Assembly (NCBI GenBank): GCA_050485785.1
Contig: JBJHCA010000058.1
Span: 1 to 21,636, forward strand
From: JBJHCA01 sp050485785
GTDB lineage: Bacteria > Bacteroidota > Bacteroidia > Chitinophagales > Saprospiraceae
Reading direction: 5' to 3'
Length of the DNA: 21,636 bases
Below are positions 1 to 8,238 of this stretch, one piece after another. The translations under genes were made by a program, and so were the position numbers. Under the pieces are notes generated by a model. It did not search any database and was not told where the DNA came from. It saw nothing but the letters and a program-made list of their open reading frames with translations. Each line of letters begins with the position of its first letter. Positions within the stretch are counted from its first letter, which is position 1.

Positions 1-68
1 TGGTAGACGCGTGCGTTTCAGGGGCGTATGTTGGTAACAACGTGGGGGTTCGAGTCCCCCCCCGGGCA
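1..68 (+). tRNA. tRNA-Leu (anticodon CAG), 5' end missing
   Basis: The 3' two-thirds or more of a class II tRNA. The anticodon stem is 12-16 with 24-28, the loop is TTCAGGG (17-23) and the anticodon CAG is at 19-21. A long variable arm follows, as expected for Leu. The T arm is GGGGG (44-48), TTCGAGT (49-55), CCCCC (56-60). The acceptor 3' strand CCCGGGC is 61-67 with discriminator A at 68, and no CCA is encoded. Roughly 17-19 bases of the 5' end (acceptor 5' strand and start of the D arm) lie outside the window. Confidence 0.93.
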
Positions 69-346
69 CATCCCTTTCTTCTTCAGTAGATTCAATTCAC
101 ATTACTCCACCTTAGTTACTGATATCCAGGACATTAACGCAAATATAAGCGGATATTAAGCGAAAAAGCTCAGCGTTTTCCTGAAGATTATATTCATATT
201 GGCTTAGCATTGCGAACTTCAAACAAAACTTTCTTTAATGGAAAAATCGGATTCAGATAAATATTGTATCTTTTTGCCCATCCGGCTGTAATTTTTCCGC
301 CTTACAATAGTGTGGATTACATTATGGTCCGTAAAACAAATGTAAG

Positions 347-1129
347 ATGAAACTCACCAGTTTAAAATTCATCCCTTCCATTTTTTGGACTTCCCCATAC
401 AGGAGAACAGGGAACTCATTAACGACCAACGCGACGGCTTTGCTGTCCGGCAGATCACTTCAACTGCTGCTGATCCTTCCACTCATCATGTTGAGTTTAT
501 GGTCCCGTGCACAGGAACGGATTGTGGATGATGCCGCAATTACCAAGTACCGGTCATTTCAGATTGAAACCTGGCTGGCCCAATATGAATCTGTTTTTAT
601 GCCTGCCGTTGGTGTCAACCATTGGTGGGAGCTGGGGGCCGGCTTGGTGTTCGATACCGGGGAACGCACCGGATTTGCAGGCTTGATGCTCGAAACCAAG
701 TTTATTAATACCGATTACGAAGATGCCGGGCAGTCATTTGGACTGGTTGCCGGAACCATTCTGAATAATCATTTCAGATCAGAGGAATATTATGCCTACA
801 TCCCTTACAGCAGACTGATTCTGTGGGAGAGCTCAGTGATGCATGTCAATGCCGGGGTATCCCGGCATGCTGAAAATAATGATGACGGTATAATGGAAAT
901 GCATTTTATTTATGGGGTCAGGAGCGATTTCGGCGTTCACGAACGATTCGATATCCTTGCAGGAATTTTTGCTGAAAACCTGGAGCCGGGCTTCTATGCC
1001 GGGTTTCGCTATCATCTCTTCCCCGATTTGTTGGAAATCATCGGAACCTACGGCAGAGGGTTTACACCGGGAATGCGATTTCCCGGCCTGAGCCTGCAAC
1101 TTTCTTTTATTCCCGACCAACTTTGGTAA
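347..1129 (+). CDS. predicted outer-membrane beta-barrel protein, family not recognised
   Basis: A 260-residue protein. A hydrophobic run of Leu/Ile at about residues 39-50, ending in a Ser-Arg-Ala-Gln type cleavage site near residue 55, looks like a signal peptide. It is preceded by an unusually long N-terminal stretch, so the true start may be downstream; a TTG at 440 would give a normal-length signal peptide. The mature part has alternating polar/hydrophobic segments rich in Gly, Tyr and Phe and ends in a strand followed by Trp, as outer-membrane barrels of this phylum often do. I recognise no specific family. It ends 29 bases before mgtE on the same strand, so the two are probably co-transcribed. 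A role in envelope ion handling is inference from that neighbour only. Confidence 0.7.
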   Translation: MKLTSLKFIPSIFWTSPYRRTGNSLTTNATALLSGRSLQLLLILPLIMLSLWSRAQERIVDDAAITKYRSFQIETWLAQYESVFMPAVGVNHWWELGAGLVFDTGERTGFAGLMLETKFINTDYEDAGQSFGLVAGTILNNHFRSEEYYAYIPYSRLILWESSVMHVNAGVSRHAENNDDGIMEMHFIYGVRSDFGVHERFDILAGIFAENLEPGFYAGFRYHLFPDLLEIIGTYGRGFTPGMRFPGLSLQLSFIPDQLW

Positions 1130-1158
1130 ATCTTTGAACCACCTGAAAATCCACAGTT

Positions 1159-2514
1159 ATGAAGTATACGAACAACCTTTTGAGGAAACTGGATTCGATC
1201 ATTCAGGCACCTGATGCCCCTGAATTGCTGAAAACGGTAAGCCGGGAAGTGCATCCTGCCATCCTGGCCAATCGCCTGGAGGAAAGACCGGATGAAGAAA
1301 TTTTCAATCTGCTTGAAGTCTTCGATCTGGATACCAAAGCCTTTGTGCTCAGTCACTTTTCTAAAGAAACCGCCCGGGCTTTAGCAGCTATGTACAGCGA
1401 TGAAGATCTGGCTGACATCATTGAACGCATGGCGCACGATGATCGGGTTGACCTGATCCGGAATCTTCCCGCAGACCGTCGGGAACCACTGCTCTCCAAT
1501 GTATCTGAAGATGATCGCGAAGATATTCTCAGACTGATCCAATACCCTGAAAATTTCGCCGGGTCACTGATGACCTCCGACTTCGTAAGGCTTCGCAGAG
1601 AAATGACCGTGGATGAAGCCATGGTCAGGATCAGACATGTAGCCAAAGATCGCGAAACCATCTATTACACCTACGTAGTAGACGAATCCGGTGTATTGAT
1701 CGGCATCATCTCACTCAAAAATCTCATACTTTCCAATCCGACCAGCCTTATCGCCGATGTTATGTACACCGAGGTGGTGAGCGTAAGGGTGGATGAAGAA
1801 CGGGAAGAAGTGGTGAAGCACCTCACTAAATACGAACTGATTGCCGTACCGGTGGTTGATCACAGCAACCGGCTGGTGGGTATCATCACGTTTGATGATG
1901 TGATGCATGTGCAGGAGGAAGAAGCCACCATCGACTTCCACAAGATGGGTTCGGTGGGCCTCATGGACATAAGTCTGAAGGATGCTCCCGTCACCAAACT
2001 CTTCATCAAAAGAGCCCCATGGCTACTGATATTGGTGTTTATGAACATCTTTTCAGGCGCGGGCATCGCATATTTTGAAGACACCATCGAAGCAGTGGTA
2101 GCCCTTGTATTTTTTCTGCCCCTGCTTATTGACAGCGGCGGAAATGCCGGCTCTCAGGCCTCTACGCTTATGGTTCGCGCACTGGCCACCGGCGATGTCC
2201 GTATCCGCGACTGGATGCGCCTCTTTGGCAAAGAAATTCTGGTTGCCCTATCCATCGGCTTGGCCATGGCCATTGCGGTATCCTTTATTGGCTTTTTCCG
2301 CGCAGGAACCGACGTCGCCGTAGTGGTATCCATCACCATGATCTGCTGCGTAATGGTTGGAAGCCTGCTGGGAATGTCACTGCCATTCCTCCTCCAAAAG
2401 CTGAAGTTCGATCCCGCTACTGCCAGTGCACCTCTCATCACCTCTGTGGCAGATATTGCCGGTGTTCTCATGTACTTCGGTATAGCTACCTGGTATCTTG
2501 GCGTGGGTTCTTAA
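1159..2514 (+). CDS. mgtE: magnesium transporter/channel MgtE
   Basis: A 451-residue inner-membrane Mg2+ channel of the usual family length. The order of parts is classical: an acidic helical MgtE N domain (about residues 30-135), a CBS-domain pair (about 140-260) that in this family senses cytosolic Mg2+ and gates the pore, then a connecting helix and about five membrane segments (about 285-450). In the pore region the motif IDSGGNAGSQ starts near residue 324, and an Asp-Pro-Ala segment at Asp418 matches the conserved Asp that lines the MgtE ion path. The ATG at 1159 gives a complete N domain. The gene is second in a likely two-gene unit and is followed by a hairpin terminator at 2576-2594. 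No Mg2+ riboswitch is visible upstream. Confidence 0.96.
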   Translation: MKYTNNLLRKLDSIIQAPDAPELLKTVSREVHPAILANRLEERPDEEIFNLLEVFDLDTKAFVLSHFSKETARALAAMYSDEDLADIIERMAHDDRVDLIRNLPADRREPLLSNVSEDDREDILRLIQYPENFAGSLMTSDFVRLRREMTVDEAMVRIRHVAKDRETIYYTYVVDESGVLIGIISLKNLILSNPTSLIADVMYTEVVSVRVDEEREEVVKHLTKYELIAVPVVDHSNRLVGIITFDDVMHVQEEEATIDFHKMGSVGLMDISLKDAPVTKLFIKRAPWLLILVFMNIFSGAGIAYFEDTIEAVVALVFFLPLLIDSGGNAGSQASTLMVRALATGDVRIRDWMRLFGKEILVALSIGLAMAIAVSFIGFFRAGTDVAVVVSITMICCVMVGSLLGMSLPFLLQKLKFDPATASAPLITSVADIAGVLMYFGIATWYLGVGS

Positions 2515-2575
2515 GCACACTTCCCCCAGTTTTCCACTGATGGGCATGATATTTTTTATTCATAGCTCTTTGTGG

Positions 2576-2594
2576 AGTGCCTCCGGCACTTTTT
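2576..2594 (+). terminator. intrinsic terminator after mgtE
   Basis: A 6-bp perfect stem, AGTGCC (2576-2581) with GGCACT (2585-2590), closes a 3-base loop TCC and runs into TTTTT. It lies about 60 bases beyond the mgtE stop, where a terminator for that transcript is expected. Confidence 0.7.
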
Positions 2595-2720
2595 ATAGAC
2601 TTTAGCTTAAGTGGAAGTAGAGCGAAGCGGAACTTTTACATGGCAGAGGAGGGTGGCTGCTGCCGGGATATGAAGGCCTGAGTGAGGGGCGTACCCTATG
2701 CGAAAGCTTAAATGTAATAG

Positions 2721-2792
2721 TGTCTCCGCCAGGACTCGAACCTGGATCTAGAGTTTAGGAAACTCCTATTCTATCCCTTGAACTACGGAGAC
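2721..2792 (-). tRNA. tRNA-Arg (anticodon CCU)
   Basis: Complete cloverleaf on the minus strand. The acceptor stem GTCTCCG/CGGAGAC pairs 7 of 7 and the discriminator is A at 2721. The D arm has GTTC/GAAT with GG in the loop, the anticodon stem is GGAGT/ACTCT with loop TTCCTAA, and the anticodon CCT is read from plus positions 2757-2759. The T arm is CCAGG/TTCGAGT/CCTGG. CCA is not encoded. Confidence 0.95.
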
Positions 2793-2803
2793 AATGAGGA
2801 CTG

Positions 2804-2811
2804 CAAAAATA
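2804..2811 (-). promoter_or_regulatory. -7 promoter element of tRNA-Arg
   Basis: TATTTTTG on the minus strand fits the Bacteroidota -7 consensus TAnnTTTG and ends 12 bases before the mature tRNA 5' end. No TTG -33 element is seen at the expected distance. Confidence 0.55.
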
Positions 2812-3011
2812 ACAATTCTCCGCCATTTTTGGTGAATCAGATTGGTTAGGTGTTTTAATCAATGGTAGGAGGCTGTGAGTGATGGTTGGGTTGTACAGGG
2901 CAGCTTTGAGGTGCGCTAAACTAATCTTTAATTGCGGTTGATCTGATTATTTCTGCCGGTGCAAAATCCCGGTTTTAGGTATAAGGATATCCGGGTTGCC
3001 TTATCTGCGCA

Positions 3012-3431
3012 TTACACGCCCATTTTTTCCAGGTAGCTGATATAGGATTCCAGCACGCGGATATCGGCTGTGGCCCAGGGAAGTTTCCTAAGGTTTTCAG
3101 GCTGACCAAAAACTACGGCTTTGTGCTCTGTGGGCTTGATGGTTCCTTTGCAAATACAGCTAACAAAAGGATGAAGCTCAATGTGGAATAAATCATAACA
3201 GTGCTTTACAGGTGGCAAAGCATCCAGAATGTCAATTTCTATCTGAAGTTCTTCCATTATTTCACGGTGAAGGCAGGCTTCAGCCGTTTCACCATGTTCA
3301 ATTTTTCCACCCGGAAACTCCCAACACAGGGGTTGGCTCATCTTTTCACTGCGCTGGGCAGCTAGTATATCACCTCTGCTGTTGGTAATGATGGCACATG
3401 ATACTACAATATGTCTTTCATTGCTTTCCAT
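3012..3431 (-). CDS. MutT-like Nudix hydrolase ((deoxy)nucleoside triphosphate pyrophosphohydrolase)
   Basis: A 139-residue protein that probably hydrolyses oxidised or non-canonical (d)NTPs to monophosphates (MutT type). The Nudix box is complete: Gly-x5-Glu-x7-Arg-Glu-x2-Glu-Glu, read as GKIEHGE ... REIMEEL, about 45 residues from the N-terminus. The WEFPGGK entry to the box is typical of MutT/CTP-pyrophosphohydrolase relatives. The usual Gly after EEL is Gln here, a mild variation. I use the ATG at 3431 (MESNERH); an upstream in-frame ATG at 3446 would sit within about 13 bases of the predicted transcript start and inside a palindrome. The substrate cannot be told from sequence alone. Divergent from the carbonic anhydrase gene. 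Confidence 0.9.
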   Translation of the reverse strand: MESNERHIVVSCAIITNSRGDILAAQRSEKMSQPLCWEFPGGKIEHGETAEACLHREIMEELQIEIDILDALPPVKHCYDLFHIELHPFVSCICKGTIKPTEHKAVVFGQPENLRKLPWATADIRVLESYISYLEKMGV

Positions 3432-3445
3432 AACTAAACACTGCA

Positions 3446-3463
3446 AACCCGGATTTCCGGGTT
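3446..3463. promoter_or_regulatory. 18-bp perfect palindrome at the Nudix 5' end, candidate operator
   Basis: AACCCGGATTTCCGGGTT: two 8-base arms with a TT centre, fully complementary. It lies between the -7 element of the Nudix gene (3466-3473) and its chosen start (3431), at or just after the expected transcription start, in the intergene shared with the divergent carbonic anhydrase gene. It could be a repressor site or an RNA hairpin in the leader. Confidence 0.4.
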
Positions 3464-3465
3464 AC

Positions 3466-3473
3466 CAAAGTTA
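3466..3473 (-). promoter_or_regulatory. -7 promoter element of the Nudix gene
   Basis: TAACTTTG on the minus strand matches TAnnTTTG. It predicts a transcript start near 3459 and a leader of about 28 bases to the ATG at 3431. No clear -33 TTG. Confidence 0.5.
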
Positions 3474-3527
3474 CACGATTTAAGTATGGAACAGCATAAT
3501 TTTATCTTTTTATTCGGTTTTGGCACC

Positions 3528-4102
3528 ATGAGTATATTCCTCAGCTGGCAGGAAGCTTCAGATCGTTTGAAGGCAGGCAACCGCCGCTATGCACTCAACC
3601 GGTTTCAACTGCCCGATGTAAGCATACAGCACCGCAAAGGCATGCTGGAGGCTCAGCATCCGTTTGCAGCCATCCTCTCCTGTTCCGACAGCCGGGTACC
3701 CCCAATCTCATTTTTAATCAGGGACTGGAAGACCTTTTTGTGGTCAGAATAGCGGGCAACATGGCCACCACCGACGCCCTGGCCAGCATTGAATACATCG
3801 TGGCAGCACTGGGAGTTAATCTGGTAGTGGTGCTTGGGCATCAGCAATGCGGTGCAGTGTCGGCAGCTAAGCACCCCGGGCCGTACTCCGAAAATCTCAG
3901 CTACCTGTTCAGCTTTATACGTCCTGCCTTTGAGATCACTCAACCCGAAACCGTGGATGACGCAACCATGATCAACGCACACCATGCTGCAGGCACCATC
4001 AAGGAGCGGTCAACGCAGATAGCCCGCAGGGCTGAAGCCGGCACTTTACGCATTGTTCCGGCTTTCTATGCGCTGGACACCGGGATAGTAAGCTGGTTGT
4101 AA
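3528..4102 (+). pseudogene. beta-carbonic anhydrase with a one-base frameshift
   Basis: Beta-class carbonic anhydrase (CO2 + H2O to bicarbonate + H+), a zinc enzyme. The reading frame breaks at the C run 3699-3703. Upstream it reads ...SCSDSRVPP; downstream a different frame continues ...LEDLFVVRIAGN. Adding one C restores the family sequence without a break (about 191 residues, normal length). With that repair the zinc ligands are Cys52, His105 and Cys108 (LGHQQCGAV), with the Asp54-Arg56 dyad. I chose the ATG at 3528 (MSIFLSWQEA) because the family's first helix begins there; an ATG at 3486 adds 14 unusual residues. The rest of the gene is undamaged, so a base missed in a C homopolymer is as likely as true loss. 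Confidence 0.9.
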
Positions 4103-4268
4103 ACACCGGAGGTATCCCGTTTTGTGAGGGGCATAGGCGGGGAAACATTTTCTGAACCCGACAATTCCAAATTCCGGATTGAGTACAACAAAAAGTTATA
4201 CATAATAAAAATCGTGAAGGTCATAAACATGGCTGCAAGCATAGCTCAGCAGAGCCCATTATTTTTGG

Positions 4269-4276
4269 TAGATTTG
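4269..4276 (+). promoter_or_regulatory. -7 promoter element of the TolB-like gene
   Basis: TAGATTTG matches TAnnTTTG and lies 24 bases before the chosen ATG at 4300. It overlaps the GTG at 4276 that opens the longest reading frame, which argues against that GTG as a start. Confidence 0.45.
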
Positions 4277-4299
4277 TGGAGACTAACAACCGGGAACCA

Positions 4300-5223
4300 A
4301 TGGATGCGGATACTTTTAAGAATTGTGTAATAGCTTTTTTTTACAGAGGGTGGCTTGTGTTTTTTGGGATAGCTCTTTGTGGGGTGGAGGCCGGTGCGCA
4401 GTGGCCTGCTTCCAATATATATGTGTTCAATGTTGTTTACGAGCGCGGTGAGCCCAGGCTGATACAGCCGCGGTACCTGACTGCTGATAATGCCACAGGC
4501 TACAACAATCAACCGCATTTTCACAATAACACGCTGTATATTTCCTCTGCCTCGGCAGATGACCGGCATACGGATATCTGGGAGCTTGATGTAGTGCGTG
4601 GGATCAGAAGCCGGTTAACCCAAACGCCGGTGAGTGAGTTTTCCCCAAAAACCCATGCTGCATTTCCTGACCGGCTTTTTACCATTGTGATAGAGCAGGA
4701 CGGCAGCACGCAGCGATTGTGGGAGTACCCGCTCAGGCCCAGGCGGCACGGTATTATTGCTTTGCCACAACCCCTGGATGCCGGGTATTACGAGTGGCTG
4801 GGCAGGGACCGCATTGCCATTTTCAGGGCCAATGATTCACTCAGTACCGAAATTGCACGGGTATATCCTGCATACCGGGTTATGCATACCTTTACCGATG
4901 TGGGGCGTTGTTTCCAGTATCTCGGCAACAACCTTCTGGCAGCAGTACGCAGCATCAACGGAACGGCTTATCTGGGCACTATTCATGTGGAAACCGGGCA
5001 TTGGGAACCCATTATCAGTATGCCCGGAAACAGTGTTGATTTTGTGCGCGGAACCAATGGCCATTACTGGGCAGGCAGTGGCTCATCTTTATACACCTTC
5101 AATCCCCACCGGCACAATCAGTGGCAGCGTGTTGCAGATTTAAGCGAGTACGGAATCACCGGCATCACCCGTCTTGCGCTTAGTGTTTCAGGCCTACTTG
5201 CTCTGGTTGATCAACCGGAATAA
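4300..5223 (+). CDS. secreted TolB/PD40-like beta-propeller protein
   Basis: 307 residues from the ATG at 4300. The N-terminus has a hydrophobic segment (about residues 9-28) ending in Ala-Gly-Ala before Gln34, a typical signal peptidase site, so export to the periplasm or surface is expected. The rest is all-beta with repeated blade-like segments. The best is QPHFHNNTLYISSASADDRH followed by DIWELDV, which resembles the PD40 repeats of TolB-type propellers (a displayed value, then a Trp/Leu-rich strand). No catalytic motif is seen, so it is probably a binding or scaffold protein; the function is unknown. It converges on the M23 gene that ends at 5250, only 26 bases away. Confidence 0.75.
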   Translation: MDADTFKNCVIAFFYRGWLVFFGIALCGVEAGAQWPASNIYVFNVVYERGEPRLIQPRYLTADNATGYNNQPHFHNNTLYISSASADDRHTDIWELDVVRGIRSRLTQTPVSEFSPKTHAAFPDRLFTIVIEQDGSTQRLWEYPLRPRRHGIIALPQPLDAGYYEWLGRDRIAIFRANDSLSTEIARVYPAYRVMHTFTDVGRCFQYLGNNLLAAVRSINGTAYLGTIHVETGHWEPIISMPGNSVDFVRGTNGHYWAGSGSSLYTFNPHRHNQWQRVADLSEYGITGITRLALSVSGLLALVDQPE

Positions 5224-5249
5224 CATGACTGGCTCTTCTCCTTACTTTG

Positions 5250-6659
5250 TCAGCGTTCCTGTCGGGCAATTTCGCTCATTCTCGGATAAGGCAGTGCGTC
5301 AATAATGCTGCGGATGCTGTCCTGATGGGCAAAATAACCGGGCAGCTCCTCCTCCGTAAGCGGTTCGGGTGACGGAAGGTCTTCTGACAGGAAATCCACT
5401 TGTTGTCCGTTTTTCCAGAATCGAAGGCAGACGTGCGGGCCGCTGGAAAGTCCTGTACTGCCCACATAACCGATCACATCGCCCTGCCGCACGCGAACTC
5501 CGTTTCTGATGCCGGTGGCAAAGTTTTGCATGTGCAGGTATTGACTGCCGTAAACGTGGTCATGCGTCATACGTATGTAATAACCATTTCCGGCCGAATA
5601 ACTGGCGCGATCGATCACGCCGTCGGCAAGGGCAAGAATTGGGGTGCCGTGAGGTGCAGCAAAATCGGTGCCCAGGTGAGGGATGGTTCGGTCAAGTACC
5701 GGGTGACGCCGCTGCAAGTTAAACCGGCTGGATATTCTCGAAAATTGAACCGGCGCTTTGAGAAAAGCTCTTCTCATGGGTCGGCCTTCAGGGTCGTAAA
5801 ATCCGGCATACCGATCATGATCGTAATAAATGGCGTAGATCTTTTTTCCCTGGGTTTCGAAATATGCTGCGGTAATGCGACCCACATCCTTTGCTTCTCC
5901 TTCGATATAGATCTCCTCGTACATTAGCTTGAACCGGTCACCGGGCTGTACCCTGTGAAAGTCAACGGCCCAGGCCAGGGCATCTTCCATCATGTTGAAA
6001 AGCCGGACACTCAGTCCATTCTCCTGCATGGCATTCCACAAAGAGGTGTAAATAACTCCGGCTGCGGTGCGCTCAATGGTTTTTACATTGCGTTCTACAA
6101 ATTCAACGTGAGGCTCGCCCCGCAGATGAAACAGCACATAGGAAAAGGGGCCGGGTTCGTACACCATGAACTGAGCGTATTCAGGGTCATTGCGGTGAGC
6201 AATAATGACGTAGGGCTCGCCGGGTTCAATTTTTCGCAAATCGAAAACCGCACCACTTCGGCGTACCAGCTGAATGGTATGATTATAGCTCACATGATAG
6301 GGGCGCAGCATATCAAACAGGAATTGATTCTCCTGCACCTTGTTCTCAATAAAAATGTAGTCATCGGCCCGAAGTCCGTAGCGCATTTCGGGTAAAATCA
6401 TGGGCAAGGTACCATGCAGCCCGTCGCCGTTTTTACCGGTAACGTATTTGGTATAGGATACAAATCCACCCAGGGTAAATATCAGTAGCAGAAAAGAATA
6501 CAAAAACACTTTAAGCAGTTTCCCGTATCCCCGGCGTTTCACCGGTTTTGTTTTGCCCTGCTTCTGAATGCGGATCTCTTTTGCCGGCGCTTTTACGGGA
6601 TGATCATCGCGTTTTCTTATTTGTAACTTTGGCCTTCCTTGATGATCTGCTGGTTTCAT
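5250..6659 (-). CDS. MepM-like M23 peptidoglycan endopeptidase, membrane-anchored (copy B)
   Basis: 469 residues from the ATG at 6659 (MKPADHQ), which aligns with the start of the neighbouring paralogue; an upstream ATG at 6710 lies within a few bases of the predicted transcript start. Layout: basic N-terminus, one membrane segment (about residues 49-70), an OapA/LysM-like middle region as in E. coli MepM, then an M23 domain. M23 enzymes cut peptide cross-links in peptidoglycan. The HxxxD motif is intact (His328, Asp332). The usual HxH motif is His409-Val-Cys411, so the last zinc ligand is Cys. It is a tandem paralogue of the gene at 6810-8222, with long near-identical stretches in the M23 domain. 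It has its own -7 element. Confidence 0.93.
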   Translation of the reverse strand: MKPADHQGRPKLQIRKRDDHPVKAPAKEIRIQKQGKTKPVKRRGYGKLLKVFLYSFLLLIFTLGGFVSYTKYVTGKNGDGLHGTLPMILPEMRYGLRADDYIFIENKVQENQFLFDMLRPYHVSYNHTIQLVRRSGAVFDLRKIEPGEPYVIIAHRNDPEYAQFMVYEPGPFSYVLFHLRGEPHVEFVERNVKTIERTAAGVIYTSLWNAMQENGLSVRLFNMMEDALAWAVDFHRVQPGDRFKLMYEEIYIEGEAKDVGRITAAYFETQGKKIYAIYYDHDRYAGFYDPEGRPMRRAFLKAPVQFSRISSRFNLQRRHPVLDRTIPHLGTDFAAPHGTPILALADGVIDRASYSAGNGYYIRMTHDHVYGSQYLHMQNFATGIRNGVRVRQGDVIGYVGSTGLSSGPHVCLRFWKNGQQVDFLSEDLPSPEPLTEEELPGYFAHQDSIRSIIDALPYPRMSEIARQER

Positions 6660-6720
6660 AACTTTTGTGTGGTCACATGCCTGCCTTAAAGAATGAGATC
6701 GGGGCTGCATGCTGCCAACA

Positions 6721-6728
6721 CAAAAATA
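6721..6728 (-). promoter_or_regulatory. -7 promoter element of M23 copy B
   Basis: TATTTTTG on the minus strand matches TAnnTTTG. It predicts a start near 6714 and a leader of about 55 bases to the ATG at 6659, so copy B can be transcribed apart from copy A. Confidence 0.45.
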
Positions 6729-6809
6729 TGGTTTTGATTGTTGAGGAGCGAATTTTGGTATGAAAATGATTTACAGCAGATTAAATTGGCCATGCATATA
6801 AAATTGGCA

Positions 6810-8222
6810 CTATATCTGCGGGGCTTTCTCTTCCTCCCTGGCAGGCACGGCAAAATGAAGCCCGTCAATGATCTGCTTCAGGCTGTCCATATAGGCAAAG
6901 TAGCCCGGCAGCTCCTTTTCGGTAAGGGGTTCAGGGGAAGGCAGGTCTTCTTTCAGAAAATCGACCTGTTTGCCGTTTTTCCAAAACCGAAAACACACGT
7001 GAGGGCCTGTAGCTAATCCGGTACTCCCCACATAACCGATTACCTGGCCCTGCCTCACACGGACGCCGTTTCTGATGCCGGAGGCAAAACGTTGCATGTG
7101 AAGATACTGGGTTTCGTAAACCCGGTCATGCTTAATGCGAACATAATATCCGTTACCGGCCGAATAGCTGGCGCGTTGCACTGTGCCATCGGCAACGGCC
7201 ACAATCGGGGTGCCGTAAGGTGCTGCAAAATCGGTTCCCAAGTGAGGGATATTCCGCCGCAAAATGGGATGCATCCGATTGAGATTGTAACGGCTCGAAA
7301 TTCTGGAAAACTGAACCGGAGCCCTGAGGAATGCCCTTTTCATGGGCCGGGCCTCGGTATCGTAATAGCCGGTGAAGTTCTCATGTTCAAAATAAAATGC
7401 GTAGTATGGTTTGCCCTGCGTCTCAAAATAGGCAGCAGCAATTTTGCCAACATCCTTCACTTCGCCTTCTACCAGTTTCTCTTCAAACAACAACTTAAAC
7501 CGATCGCCGGGCTGAACTCTGTGAAAATCGATGGTCCATGCCAGGGCGTCCTCCATCATGGCGATCAGACGAAAACTCATGCCATTGTCGCGCATGGCAT
7601 TCCAAAGTGATGAGGTTATGACGCCACTTCCCGAGCGATATTGAATTTCGATATCCCGCTCCACCAGCTCCACATGCATGTCATCCTGAAAATCGAAAAG
7701 AACATAGGAAAAGTGGCCTGGTTCATAGACCATGTAAAGAGCCGTATCGGGCCGGGACTTGTCGGAAATGATCACATAAGACCTGCTCGCCTGCAAGCGG
7801 CGAATATCGAATACGTCGCGGCTGCGTTCAACCACCTGCAGTACCTGATTGTAACTGATGCCGTGGTCTCTGACCATGTCAAAGAAAAACTGGTTGGGTT
7901 GTATGGTATGCTCACTGAAGTGGTATTCGTCTACTCTGAAGCCGTAGCGGATTTCGGGAATAACAACCGGGAAAGAGCCATGAATCACTTCACTTTGCTG
8001 CCCTACAGTATAGGTTGAAAAGGTGAAAATTCCGCCGCCAATAAACAGCAGTACCAATACTGCAAAGAGTGAGTTTTTCAGGGCTTTGTTTCTTTTACCA
8101 GAAGCGGTATTGTTCTGATTTTGATCCTGAAGGTTGAGGTCGGATTCCGTTTCCGGCGCATCCTGCCGGCTGAGTTGATTGATCTGGAGGTTTCTGCGGT
8201 CTATACTGTCAATAGGCTTCAT
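6810..8222 (-). CDS. MepM-like M23 peptidoglycan endopeptidase, membrane-anchored (copy A)
   Basis: 470 residues with the same layout as copy B: short cytoplasmic N-terminus, one membrane segment (about residues 49-70), OapA-like middle region, C-terminal M23 domain. His327 and Asp331 form HxxxD. His408-Val-Cys410 replaces the usual HxH (normally GPHLHYE, here GPHVCFRFWKNG). Cys can bind zinc, so activity is possible, but this departs from MepM and LytM. The start ATG at 8222 is 16 bases after the dciA stop, so the two are probably one transcript. A role in cell-wall growth or separation is inferred from the family. Confidence 0.93.
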   Translation of the reverse strand: MKPIDSIDRRNLQINQLSRQDAPETESDLNLQDQNQNNTASGKRNKALKNSLFAVLVLLFIGGGIFTFSTYTVGQQSEVIHGSFPVVIPEIRYGFRVDEYHFSEHTIQPNQFFFDMVRDHGISYNQVLQVVERSRDVFDIRRLQASRSYVIISDKSRPDTALYMVYEPGHFSYVLFDFQDDMHVELVERDIEIQYRSGSGVITSSLWNAMRDNGMSFRLIAMMEDALAWTIDFHRVQPGDRFKLLFEEKLVEGEVKDVGKIAAAYFETQGKPYYAFYFEHENFTGYYDTEARPMKRAFLRAPVQFSRISSRYNLNRMHPILRRNIPHLGTDFAAPYGTPIVAVADGTVQRASYSAGNGYYVRIKHDRVYETQYLHMQRFASGIRNGVRVRQGQVIGYVGSTGLATGPHVCFRFWKNGKQVDFLKEDLPSPEPLTEKELPGYFAYMDSLKQIIDGLHFAVPAREEEKAPQI

Positions 8223-8238
8223 ATCGGATTTGGCTACA

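Noticed and set aside
267..276. TATCTTTTTG upstream of the first gene as a promoter
   Set aside because: The spacing between TA and TTTG is four bases instead of two and no -33 element fits; the same string also occurs in non-promoter sequence near 14004.
5400..6395. Open plus-strand frames of 175 and 146 codons opposite M23 copy B
   Set aside because: They mirror a clear M23 gene on the minus strand, show no family features, and similar mirror frames occur opposite copy A (7092-8018).
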